Part shown: piece after piece, positions 1 through 11,400 of the stretch
How positions within the stretch are numbered: the first letter of the stretch is position 1
How the letters are laid out: every line of letters begins with the position of its first letter
Assembly (NCBI RefSeq): GCF_029931775.1
Contig: NC_079324.1
Span: 64,425,268 to 64,489,267 of the forward strand
Length of the DNA stretch: 64,000 nucleotides
Direction: 5' to 3'
Source of the DNA: Euleptes europaea
Taxonomy: Eukaryota > Chordata > Lepidosauria > Squamata > Sphaerodactylidae
The notes under the pieces: generated by a model
Seen by the model: the letters and a program-made list of their open reading frames with translations, nothing else
Told to the model about the DNA's origin: nothing
Database searches by the model: none
Position numbers and translations under genes: made by a program

Positions 1-136
1 GTCTTGGAGGGCACATGGAAAATATTTGAGCTGTTCCTCTCGCTCCCTTTGCATCGCTCAAACTACCTAGAAGGCAAGTGAGGTGTGACATTTCCATGAG
101 CTTCTGGCACTGCCCAGGATCTGTGTGGGTCAGAAA

Positions 137-330
137 TAGGGTTGCCAGCTCTGGGTTGGGAAATACCTGGAGATTTTGCGGGTGGAACCTGAGGAGGGTT
201 ATGGGGAGGGGAGGGACATCACTGGGGTATATAATGACATAGAGTCCAGCTTCCAAACTGGCCATTTTCTCCAGGGGAACTGAACTCTGTCACCTGGAGA
301 TAGTCATAACAGTGGGCAATCTCCACCCTA
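137..330 (+). mobile_element. hAT-like MITE copy with 8-bp flanking duplication
   Basis: TAGGGTTGCCAGCTCTGGG to GTGGGCAATCTCCACCCTA. Flanks GTCAGAAA (129-136) and ATCAGAAA (331-338) agree at 7 of 8 bases. Confidence 0.8.
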
Positions 331-364
331 ATCAGAAAGCTGTGCCCACTGAAGTCTGTGGGGC

Positions 365-840
365 TAGGGTTGCCAACTCCAGGCTGGGAGATTCCTGGCA
401 ATGTAGGGGTGGAGCCTGAGGAGGGCAGGGTTTGGGGAGGGGAGGGACTTCAGCAGGATTCGTTTATTTATTTGTTGGATTTGTATCCTACCCTCTATCC
501 CAGCTGGAGCCAGGCTCAGGGCGGCTAACAGCAGTTTAAAAACATCATAAAATACAATAAAAATCCAAATTTCAATCCAACATTAATTTAAAACCCAACA
601 ATTCTGATCTAAAAACAAGTTGTGCTCAGTTTTGGCACAAGGGACTAAGCCAATCTGGATAGAGCGATTCAGATATAGTAATGAATGTTATAGTAAAGCA
701 TAAGTTGAAAATGGGGGGGGGGAGTATCAAAAAACCCATCCTCCAGAGCAGCCATTTTCACTATGGGAATTGATCTCTATCGTCTGGAGATCAGTTGTAA
801 TTCCGGGAGATCTCCAGGCCCACCGGGAGGCTGGCAACCA
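365..840 (+). mobile_element. hAT-like MITE copy split by a second insertion
   Basis: The left half (TAGGGTTGCCAACTCCAGGC to GGGACTTCAGCAGGAT, about 365-459) and right half (CATCCTCCAGAGCAGCCATT to GAGGCTGGCAACC, about 730-840) belong together. The insert at about 460-725 (TTTATTTATTTGTTGGATTT, CTCAGGGCGGCTAACAGCAG, ATAAAATACAATAAAAATCC) is a common squamate interspersed repeat I cannot classify. Confidence 0.7.
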
Positions 841-2380
841 AATTGGGGGAACTCAGCACCCTCTGGCAAAACGGAGCTCGGGGGTACTCCAGAAGCAGGC
901 TGGGCTGGGTGGATTTGGGGGGATCCCCAGCAACTCCTTGACTGCAGACATGAAACTACCTTCAACCGGGTTGGCTTATTGGTCCATCGAGCCCAGGATC
1001 ATCTGTGATGGCTGCAGCTCTCCAGGGGGTCCCTGAGATGCTGGGGGCTGGATCTGGGGGCCTTCTGCATCCTGCTTTGGAGCCTCTGGCCGGGCCCCTG
1101 TGGGAGTCTCTGTGGTGCCCAAGAGGCGAAGGGCCGGCACCCAATGACGAGCATGGCATCCAGAGATTCACCACCGAGTCAATGTGCCACCCTCCCCAAA
1201 GCATGCTTTTGAGAAGACCTGCCCTTCCTCCCTGGAGATGCTGCCTGCTTTTGAACGGGCAGGGATTTTGGCACTTTCAAAGCCATGCCCATCCCTCGCC
1301 ACAGCAGGGGCTGGCAGCTCCAGGGCACCCCAGGAATAGCAGCCGTGCCCCTGGAAGCAAGGTACCTTCAGCCTCCCTCCTCCGGCCCGCTCAGTGTACA
1401 GTACGGTGACTTTACTGCTGAGGTATTTGTGCTGTCGAGGTGCCAGGTAGCTGCAAGCGGACATTGAGGCCAGAGGCCCAGAATGGCACCAGGGAAAGGG
1501 CACCGGGTTGTCTCTCGTGCTCTGCTGGGAGCTGGTTCTCAGACGGCTCTGGCTGGAAAGGGCCTGGGGGGGCATTGAGGGACAGTCGTATCCGAGGAGT
1601 GCACAGAGGCCTGGGAAGGCATGTTTGTGTCCTTTGTTTTCACCCCTCCCAGAGTGTGCCCCCCCCCCTGGGCTGGAAGCTGCCCAGGACCTCTCGTCAC
1701 AGCCATGCACACGCTTTCAAGTCTGAGCCGTTTGTAGGCAGAAGAAGGCAACTGGGGGTGTGGGGTGCTTTGAACTGGTGTAAATTGCTCCTTATTGTGG
1801 AGGCTGGCCTCTGTACGGGGGGGTGTGTATTTCCCCATTTTTGCTGCTCCATGTGGAATATTCTGCCATGCGGAACAGCAAAACTGGTGAAATAACTCCC
1901 CCCCCCCAGCATTGTTTTGGTGTGGCAAAATAGCTGGGGGGAGGCTGGGGCCCATCTTCCCCTGCAGTGAGCTCAAATGGGCTCTTTATTTTTTAAAAGC
2001 CATTCCCTGCAGCTGCCAGACCCAACTCTTCAAAAACCCAAATGTCTAGTTTTGCCCTGATACCTGTCCATAGAGAATGATCTAAACCAGTTCCAAGTGC
2101 TTCCCGATGCCTACCTCTGCAGACACCTCAACACGACAGCATGCTCCACAGTGTCAAAAGCTGCAGATAAATCCAGTAGGAGCAACAAAGAGGGCTGGCC
2201 TTTGTCTACATTCCGCCTGTGCACCTGGTTTGTGGGGTAGATGCCCTGGAGGAGTCGTGCAGAGCTGCCCTAATGGCCAACTTGGAACCACCCCCCTCCC
2301 CAAAACCCCTCGCGTGTGGACGGTTGTATCTGTAGATGTCTTGACTGCAATGCCTTTCTCTCTCTCTGGTCCTGTTGCAG
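841..2380 (+). other. Sequence upstream of the start-codon exon
   Basis: 1.5 kb without a supported gene. I see no clear promoter. Because 2381 is an acceptor, this is probably intron between a 5' UTR exon and the start-codon exon. Confidence 0.5.
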
Positions 2381-2482
2381 GCCGCTGTCCCTCATCGTCC
2401 CTTCCACAAGCTCTCCCTCCTCCGCCACGCTCACGGCATCAGCATGGCCATCTCCTCACGCCTGGCCCTGTGGGAGCAGAAG
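2381..2482 (+). CDS. MYO18B: MYO18B coding exon 1: 63 nt of 5' UTR plus start codon (residues 1-13)
   Basis: The ATG at 2444 opens [13 protein letters not shown], which matches the MYO18B N-terminus. A strong acceptor (pyrimidine tract then TTGCAG at 2375-2380) puts the exon start at 2381, so an untranslated exon must lie further 5'. The downstream exon needs a phase-0 junction right after AAG at 2480-2482, but the next bases are GAAAGT, not GTAAGT. Either this is a rare GA-AG intron or a sequence error, or the exon runs on to the phase-0 GTGTAT donor at 2525 and adds 14 residues. Confidence 0.85.
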
Positions 2483-5400
2483 GAAAGTTTCGGCCATCTT
2501 GTCGTGGCTGGCGTGGCATGCAGAGTGTATGGAAGCCCTGGTGGGAGGGCGGGACCTCCCTGCTCCTCACAAGCATTGCCTAACAGTCCTAATGGCCTGG
2601 TTATGGAGGTCTACCACAGATCACGCATATTGCCTTTCTAACATCTCACTTTCATGGTTAATCTTTCTTTCTTTCTTCTTAACATTTCCACTGAAAAGTC
2701 TTTTTGGCATTGGCTGCTTCATTAACTCTCTGCTTTGACCTCTCCTCCTGCTTTTGGCTAGGGACAAACTCCATTCTCCTCCCAGAAATGAAGGTGGTTT
2801 GAAAGAGGCAACTGCTGCTTGTGGTTGCATAAGCTCATCCTGTTTTCTGCCTTCTGGTGAACAGAGCTGAAAGGTTTTTGCATCATTTTGAAAACCTGCA
2901 CAGCCTTTTTGACTGGAGGTAACTGTGGGAGAAGAGAGAGAGAGAGACTTGTGCATCATGAGAAGCGATGCCTCTCTCAAAGCCTTTCCCATCCTTTCAT
3001 ATCTATTCTTTACCTCCAGTTAAAGCTTCCCAGAGCATGCATGTGCAAATTCCACCCATACCTTTCTCTGACTTCCTGTGTGTCCGCTTAGAATCCCGTA
3101 TGAAAGGAAAGGGGCGCGTGTCACTGCTGGCTAATGCGGCCGGTCCATGCGGACTGGCTCCAGTGCAGCTGCTTCCAGGTGCGCCATCCCATAACCAGAC
3201 CTTTGCTTGTGCAAACAGATAAGGGAAGAGGACCGCAGCCCCCCGCCTTCCTCTCCACCCCCGCTCTTCTCGGTCATTCCTGGGGGCTTCATCAAACAGC
3301 TGGTGCGGGAAACAGAAAAGGAGTCCAAAGAAGCAAAACTGAAAGATAAAATTACGTTAAACTCTAAGGAAGATGTAAGTAGTGAGAGAACCAGCGGTTT
3401 GAACTCTTTGCTTTTAATTGCAAAGCCCTGCTCAAAATCTAAAAAAAGGTAAAGGTCCCCTGTGCAAGCACTGGGTCATTCTTGACCCATGGGGTGATGT
3501 CACATCCCGACGTTTACTAGGCAGACTTTTTGTTTACGGGGTGGTTTGCCAGTGCCTTCCCCAGTCGTGTTCCCTTTACCCCCAGCAAGCTGGGCACTCC
3601 TTTTACCGACCTCAGAAGGATGGAAGGCTGAGAGTCAACCTTGAGCCGGCTACCTGAAATCGACTTCCGTCGGGATCGAACTCAGGTCGTAAGCAGAGCT
3701 TGGACTGCAGTACTGCAGTTTACCACTCTGCGCCACGGGGCTCAAAATCTACCCCAAGCTATTTTCAATTAACTCCTTGTACGCTGCAATACCTTGCCCA
3801 TGGGTTCCAGTGTTCAGCTGGGATTCACATGTGCACACCAAGGCTTTGCCACTTCAGAGTGGCCATATTTTGCAGGATCCTGCTCTCCCCTCTGTATTGC
3901 AAATTGCTTGGCCACACCTGCATCCAGGGATGTTGAATCCCACCATTGGTTGGTTTGCCAGCTTGGGGTCGGGAAATACATGGAGGTTTTTGGGGCAGAG
4001 CCTGAGGAGGGCAGGGAGGGACTTAAATGCCTCCATGTCGTATGGTTGACTCTCCATAGTAACTGACTGGGCACTGTGGGACAGGAAGCTGGACTAGATG
4101 GACCCTCACTGGTCTGATCCAGCAGGGCTCTTCAGATATTCTTATGATTTACTGGGGGGGGGGGGACGACGACATTGGTGCTTTTAAGACGCCCCTGAAG
4201 ATTAATTCATTGATTCAGGCGAGTAGAAATTGCGGCACTTGGTGACTGCTGTCTGTGGTTTAGTTTTTATCTGTTGAGCAGTTTAGGTCAATTGATCTGA
4301 TTCCAGTAGCACCTAAAAGACCAATAAAAATGAGTCACAAATTTTCCAAAAGAATAAATAGGATTAGCTACAGTATTGAATAGCAAACCAACAAACAGTC
4401 GTTAGAAAATCAATCTAGAACCATCACCATGCTCAAGCAGAGGAGGGGAGATGCTGGAAGATGTCATAGAGGAAGGTCTTTGCCATCCTTCAACCAATCT
4501 TGGGAAACGTGACTGGCAGAGGAAGGATGGGTATTCAGGAGCAGCCACCAAAAAGGCTCTGCCTATGGGAACCCAATTTGCCACTGAAATTTTCCAAGAG
4601 GCAGGAAGTGTTAGTGGAGAGTGTGCGGCCTGAGGGCACATTTTCCCAGCATGAGCAGCCTGCAGGGAGCTGTGATTGACGTTTGCTGCCTCCCTCTTCA
4701 GTTCCCATTTGATGGCCAACTCCGGCTTCCCTCTGTAAAGTGTGGGGTGACCCCCAGGGCAACTTTCTCCCTCTGAGCTAGGAGTGCTGAGCCCCACCCT
4801 TGAGCTTTGCCTGTCCCCCTTTTGGGTTCTGTGCTTTGTTTGGGAGAGGTACAGCTCAGCTGCCGTGGGGCTAACTCCCCCCAACCTTTTGTTTGCCAGC
4901 CTCCAGGGAAGCAGGTCGAAGGAACCGTCCAGCTGTTTGTGACCAAAGACGCCAACATTATGCAAGTGGGAAGGGACGTGGCCGGTCAGGGGGAGCTGCC
5001 ACCGGGCCAGGTGAATGGCGAGAAGCCCCCGGGGGAAGGCGAGGCTGAGATCCAGGAGAGGAAACCCTTGCTTTGCAAGACAGCCCCCCAGAGGAGCAAT
5101 GCCAAGCTGCCTGTGCCACCTGTGGCTGAATCTGTACCTGCTGCCCCCCAAACAGGGGAGCAGCAAACACACCCCAGCGTTGCCCAGGCACCCCAGGTTC
5201 CTGCTCCCGAGCAAAACAAAAACTCTGGCTCAGGGGATGCCAAAGCCGAGGCAGGTCTGTCCCACAATACCACAGAAACAGAGAAGAAAGGCAATTTACC
5301 CTGGAGTAGACGTTTGGAACGCCCCAGGAAAGAGAACGGGATACAAAAGGCAAAGGAAGAGCCCCAGAGCAGGCTGGGCAGCAAGGGGAAGGTGGCGGAA

Positions 5401-8400
5401 AAGGGGAAAGAGTTGGAAGACACCCGAGGGAAGCTGGGAGAGGCTGGGGGGAAGCTGGTAGGAACCAAGGAGAAACTGGGAAAGAGTGGAAAGCAGTCAG
5501 GAGGCGCCAAGGAGGAACCGGCGGCAGCAACAAAAGACTCTATGGAGGCAAAGGAGAAGCAGGGAGGAAGCGGCAGAGGGCCAGGAGAAAGCCAAAAGGA
5601 GCCCGCTCCAGCGAGAGAAACAAAGAAGCCCGAGCCAGCCGTGGGAGGAAAGGACGGGGGATCAGGAGGGGAAAGGAAGGAGAAATTGGCCGAAACCAAG
5701 GAGGAAACAGGAGGAGTACCTGGGGAAAGCAGCGCCGGTAAACAGGTGAGGCTGGCATCTCTTTGGCATGGCTGATCTCATTGCTGGACTCAAGCCACAT
5801 CCATGCCATGGGAAATCCTGTCCTGGGCACCCCTGCTTTTGGCCAGAGAAGAGCACTCTGCACATGTGCACTGGCAATCCCCCAAATCTGTGGACATGCT
5901 CAGAGCTTTAAAAAAGTGCACAGTTTGTTCCCGTTTCTCCCCACCCTCTCTCCAAGGGGCTTTGCGCATCACACAGTTTCCCTGTGAGGCCGTCAAAGCA
6001 GTTCTGGGGGGAGAGGCTGGCCCCGGCCATGGAACCCGGATCCCCCGGCACCTCACGGGCTGGACTGCTTCTCTTCGAAGTGATCCCAGGAAGGTGGGGG
6101 CCACCGCATGAAGCTGGCCTGGTGCTGAGCAGAGGGCAGCGACCAGAGCCCATGCAGCCCCGGGGCAGCAGGCAGTGTGGGGGAGCCAGGCCAGAGCGAG
6201 GCTTGGAGGGCGAGCAGTTCCTTGATGAAGCCCCTTCCAGGGGCAAGGGTTGGGGTGCCCAGGAACCTGGAGATCTGGCTGTGGAGGGGAAAGGTTGCCA
6301 TGGGGGGTGGGTAGGGAGGCTATCTGGTTGCCCCAGCAGCCCTGCTGGAGCCTCTCCGGCTGACAATGCCCCCCCCCCGCCCGGGGCAATGCCTTGTGCC
6401 ACTGGTCTAAGGGAAGTGGCTGAGCTGGGCTCTGGCAGGTGCTCCATGACCTCCCAGGCGCACTGTCCCTCTCCCTTCCTCTCCAGGTTCCAGAGGACAT
6501 GTGGTACGAAACAGAGGCTGTCTGGCTGGTCCAGAAGGATGGATTCACTCTTGGTAAGGCTTGCCAAGGAGCTCGGGGGGTGGGGGGAAAGCAGAGAGGG
6601 CCCTCCCTAACTTTGGGGAGTGGGTTGCACATGTGTTGCTCCAGATGGGGGGAATGAGACGTCAACAGAAATGTCTCCCCAAGCTGGTGGAGAGAAAGGT
6701 GGGATGCAGGGGTGGGTAGGAGGGGGGGCTGAGTGAGCCGTGGTCCACCCAGGTCTGAGGAGTGGCTGAGATGGGGGACCATGTGCTATAGAGTAAGGAG
6801 TAGGGAGAGAGGTGGCATTGCAGCTTATGGTCTACTCCAGAGTAGTCCCTGTGTAAAAAAGCAGCATCATTAACAGCTGTGGAGGTGGACTCTTGTTTGG
6901 TGCTTGGCCGCCGTCAGGAACTCCTGAATTTGAACCTGGAGCCTCGTGGCTGGGTTGCGGCTGTGATGCACCGTCAGCCCCCATGATCAGCAGGCTGTGT
7001 GAGGCCTCTGGGCTGGGAGGGCAGGCCTCGAAACGGGGATCCAGGCCTTCTGGCTACAGCCACTGACTCCTGGGCCCTGTGCAGTGGGTGTCTGGGGGCA
7101 GCTGACTCTGGCAGGCCCCACTTGGAGAGGCGCCCTCGGCTCTCATGCCTCGGCCGGCTCCTCCCAGAGATCAGGCTGGGGCTCTGTGCTTTGCCTGGCC
7201 AGAGTCTCAAGCTCTCCTCGGGCTGGGGGATGTTTTAAAAGGGCGATTGCCATGGCCTCCTCCTCATGCCATCTCCTCCTCTTGAACATCACTGATGGCT
7301 CATGTGCGGTGGGTGGTGAGGAGGGAGGCCGCCTTCTGAGGATCCAGAGCTGGCGTCACTCACTCTGGGTCTCCCTTTTCTTGGCAACACATCACTGAAG
7401 TCCTTGAGTAGAAGAGTTCAACTTCTCACCCTCCTACTTCTTTTTCTTTTTTTCTTACAGCTACAGAACTTAAGCCAGACGTTGGGACTCCAGAGCTGCC
7501 TCAAGGGAGAGTCCGAGTTCGAGTGGAAGCAGATGGCTCCGTCATCGAGGTCGATGAAGAAAACATCCAAAGGGTGAGTGACGATCCCTCCTCAAACTCC
7601 TGGCCAGTCTTTTACGATTCTTCAGCCCTCAAGTGTTGTGAATGGGAAATTCTGCTGGGCTCACCCCAGAACGGCTGGCTTTTCTGAAAGCGTCTCTCTG
7701 GACCACTTGCAAATGCTTCGTGGCCAGTGCTCGATGCCATGTGCACAAACTGTGGTCATGCACATGCACATGGCCTGCCGTTTCCTCTCCAGTTGGAGAT
7801 TATCAAGCTCTTGGAACAGAGGGCTTAATGAGGAGGAAAAATGTCTTTCCTTAAGTGCTCTCTTAACCCCACCCCCATTCCTGGCTTATCCCCTCCCTGT
7901 TGGAAGGGTGAGGCTTTCTCAAGAGTAAATGTCTCTTCCCAGTCTTGGTAAATGATGAGAATCATAGTGGCCTTCCCAGTCACATTGGAAGAGCAGAGCC
8001 GGGTGGCTCCCTGTCCCTTCAGGCTTTATGCAGACAGAGTGGCTACAAGCCAGTGGGCTACATGGTGTTGACTGCAGCCAGGTGCGAAGGGACAACAGTG
8101 GGCTCAAAAATGCTGCTCACTTCCCATTTGCCAGCAACTCAGCCCTCTGAGAGATGGCCTTGAGAGATTATAAACACTGCCATTTCCCAGCCCGCTATAG
8201 GGAGGTCCCCACCGCTCCAGTCTGAGACACTTTTGTGCCTTGGCTTGGTCAAGCGAAGGCTCCTCCGCAGAACCTGCTTGGGCACCTCTCCTGTGCCCCA
8301 TCTGTCTTCCAGCAGGGGGGATGAAGGCAGGGTGGAATCAGGGCAAGGGTGACTTTGCCAGGGCTCATTTTGTGGCTTGCGTCTCTCCTCCGTGACAGAC

Positions 8401-11400
8401 CAATCCTTCCAGGTTTGACTACGCCGAGGACCTGGCCTCCCTGATCTCTCTGAATGAGTCGAGCGTCCTCAACACGCTCCAGCACCGGTACCAGTCGCAG
8501 CTGCTCTACACCTACGCTGGCGCCAACCTGATAGCCGTCCAGCCCACTTCGTCCGTGACCAACTGCTCAAAAAAGGTAGAGAGATAGAGAGCCCTGTTTC
8601 TAAGTGGAACTGGGGGTCTGGGCGGGGGTCCCTTAGCGTAAAGCAAGCTCTGCAGAGTGGTCTCTGTCTCACGTAGGGAGGCAGCAGCTGCTTCAGGAAG
8701 TTGCCCTGTCTCACCGTGATGCGGAGTGGGGCCTCTAGCCCCACCCACCACACTCTTTAAAAAAAAAAAAAAAGACAATCAGGGGTGGTGTATAATTTTG
8801 GGCCGGGTCTGGGCACGGATATGTCATGTGAAAATACCCTTTTGTTTCCCCCCCTTTTTCTGTATCCTTTATTGAAAATAACAAAACACACACACACACA
8901 CATATATATAGTTAAAAAAATTGTTTTTAAATATATATGTTTTTGTTATTTTCAATAAAGGTTACAGAAAAAAGGGGGGAAACAAAAGGGTATTTTCACA
9001 TGACATATCCGTGCCCAGACCCGGCCCAAAATTATATAACTCCCCTGATTGTCCTCTTATTATGTTGGGTAATATAATCCATATTATCCTTCATTTATCA
9101 GGTAGTAATTCAATCACAGAGGCCGGCTCTCTCGATGTGAGCTCTCCTGCTCACTTCAGAAGAAGAGTTGATTTTTATACCCCACTTTTCTCTACCTTAA
9201 AGAGTCTTAAACCAGTTTACCTTCCCTTCCTGTCCCCACAACAAGCACCTTGTGCGGTAGGTGAGGCTGAGAGAGTTCAGAGAGAGCTGTGACTAGCCCA
9301 AGGTAACCCAGCAGGCTTCATGCGAAGGAGGAGAGAATCGAACCCTGTTCTTTCACATTAGAGTCTGTCATTCTTAATCACTACACCATGTTGGCTCTCA
9401 GGGTGTGGGGTAGGATTGCCAACTCTAGGTCGAAAAATTCCTGGAGATTTGGGGGCACAGCCTGAGGAGGGCAGGGTTTGGGGGTGGGAAGGACCTCAGG
9501 GAGGTATAAAGCCACAGAGTCCATCCTCCAAAGCAACCATTTTCTCCATGGGAACCAATCTCTGTAGTCTGGAGATTGGCAACCCTAATGTGGGGCTGCT
9601 TGACTGCACTTCTGAGCATTGCCCCTCCGCTGAGCAGAAGGAAGATGCTCTTGCATGCCCAAGTGCTTTAGAGCAAAAGTTGCAGAACTGCAAAGAAGGC
9701 AGATCTATGCCTCACAAGGCAGGCGAGGAACAGAATGTAGAAGAGGAAAGCAGGGCTGTGGTCTTAAATGGAGGGGGGGGGGAAATCATGGCAGAGGCAT
9801 CATCTCTGCTGTGTGGATCCTTCTCTTCCCAAATAGTCTCATTCCTTGAGAGAGACCCTGGATGGCATTAAACCATAAAATTGGTCCCTGTTTTATGAGG
9901 GTCATGGCACTGTACAGGCTATTCTAAGAAGCAGGGCTGGTTAAAAGCACAAACTCACTCCTGGGGGATCTGACAACGTTAGCCGGACATGTGAGTTCCA
10001 ATGCTCTGTCGCTTCCTGGCAGACGTCAGCCTGAAGGGACAAGAAGCATTAAGTGATGCTTGCTTAATGAACAGGAAAACAAGTTTGCATTCTGGAGTAG
10101 TCAGGACTCTGCCAGAGCTGTCCACCAAAGAGCCCCCCCCGCTTCTCAGAATGCCCTCCAGGTGGCACCAGAGGGTCATTCATCTGGGAAAGGTGATTTG
10201 CAAGAACCCTTGGCAAAAAAAGGCCTTTAGCTGCCAAGTCTGGGACCACAGCGGGGAGGGAGACCGGGCCGTAGGGTTGCCAGGTCCCTCTTTGCCACCG
10301 GCGGGAGGTTTTGGGGGCGGAGGGCAAGGTTTGGGGAGGGAAGGGACATAGAGTCCAATTGCCAAAGCGGCCACTTTCTCCAGGTGAACTGTTCTCTGTC
10401 AGCTGGAGATCAGTTGTAATAGCAGGAGATCTCCAGCTAGTACCTGGAGGTTGGTAACCCTAACCGGCCGTCATTTCTCAGAGACGTGGAGGTGCTGCGG
10501 TAGAGCCAATCTTGGTAGCTGGAATGGGACCAGTGGGAACCATGAAACCCACTACCTGAGCATTTTTTTAAAAGGCTGCCATTTGAATAAGAAAATGGGG
10601 AGGGGGAGAAATCTGTGGCAGCTGCTAGGTTACCAGCCTCCTGGTGGTGCCTTTAGATGTCCTGGAATTACAACGGATTTCTAGATGAAAGAGATCAGTC
10701 ATCCTGGAGAAAATGGCTGCTTCGGAGGTGGACAGTGTGGCATTGTACCCCACTGAGGTTCCTCCCCTCCCCTGCCCTCCCCAGGCTCCACCCCCAAATC
10801 TCCAGGAATTTCCCAACCTGGAGTTGGCATCCCCCTTCCCAAAGTGGAAGCTCTCCAAACTTGATCAGACTACCTGAAGAACCCTGCGGAGCAGGCCAAC
10901 GGTCCGTCTGGTCCCACATCAGTCTCCTGCTTGTGAACCAGATCCCCTGTGAAGCTGACAAGCCGGGCACAGATTCCTGGGACTCTGAACCCCACCTTCA
11001 CCTGGCCCAGGCATCTCTGCTCCTCCAAAGTTTCCCTGTCCAGAACAGGGTTTTCAGCCCCCTCCCCACTGCCACACTGTATGGATACCAGCGTGGTGTA
11101 GTGGTAAAGAGTGGTGGTTTGGAGCGGACTCTGGAGAACCAGGTTTGATACCCCACTCCTCCTCATGAATGACGAAGGCTGTTTCTCTCCTGCCTCCAGG
11201 CATTTAAAGGCAAGCGGGACGGGATGCCCCCGCACATCTTTTCCGTGGCACAGAGGGCTTACTGGAACCTGCTGATGCAGCGGCAGGATCAGACCATCAT
11301 GCCCCTGGGCAGGAGCGGGGCCGGCAAGACCACCTGTTGCCAGCAGGCTCTGGAGTACCTGGCGGCCACCGCAGGCAGCGTGGACAACCGAGTCACAGGT

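Noticed and set aside
1-2380. Promoter or CpG-island start of MYO18B
   Set aside because: No clear promoter signals, and an acceptor at 2380 shows the first exon lies further upstream.
4402-5699. Two long ORFs on the - strand (270 and 237 codons)
   Set aside because: Mostly the antisense of the purine-rich exon 3; low complexity.
5984-6610. 208-codon ORF on the + strand
   Set aside because: Lies in an intron and runs through the acceptor of exon 4 in another frame; composition is that of GC-rich intron DNA.
5790-6782. 330-codon ORF on the - strand
   Set aside because: Intronic, Pro/Ser/His-rich and without family resemblance; it overlaps exon 4 antisense.
8887-8940. CA/TA microsatellite as an independent feature
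   Set aside because: It is the loop of the palindrome at 8775-9053 and is described there.
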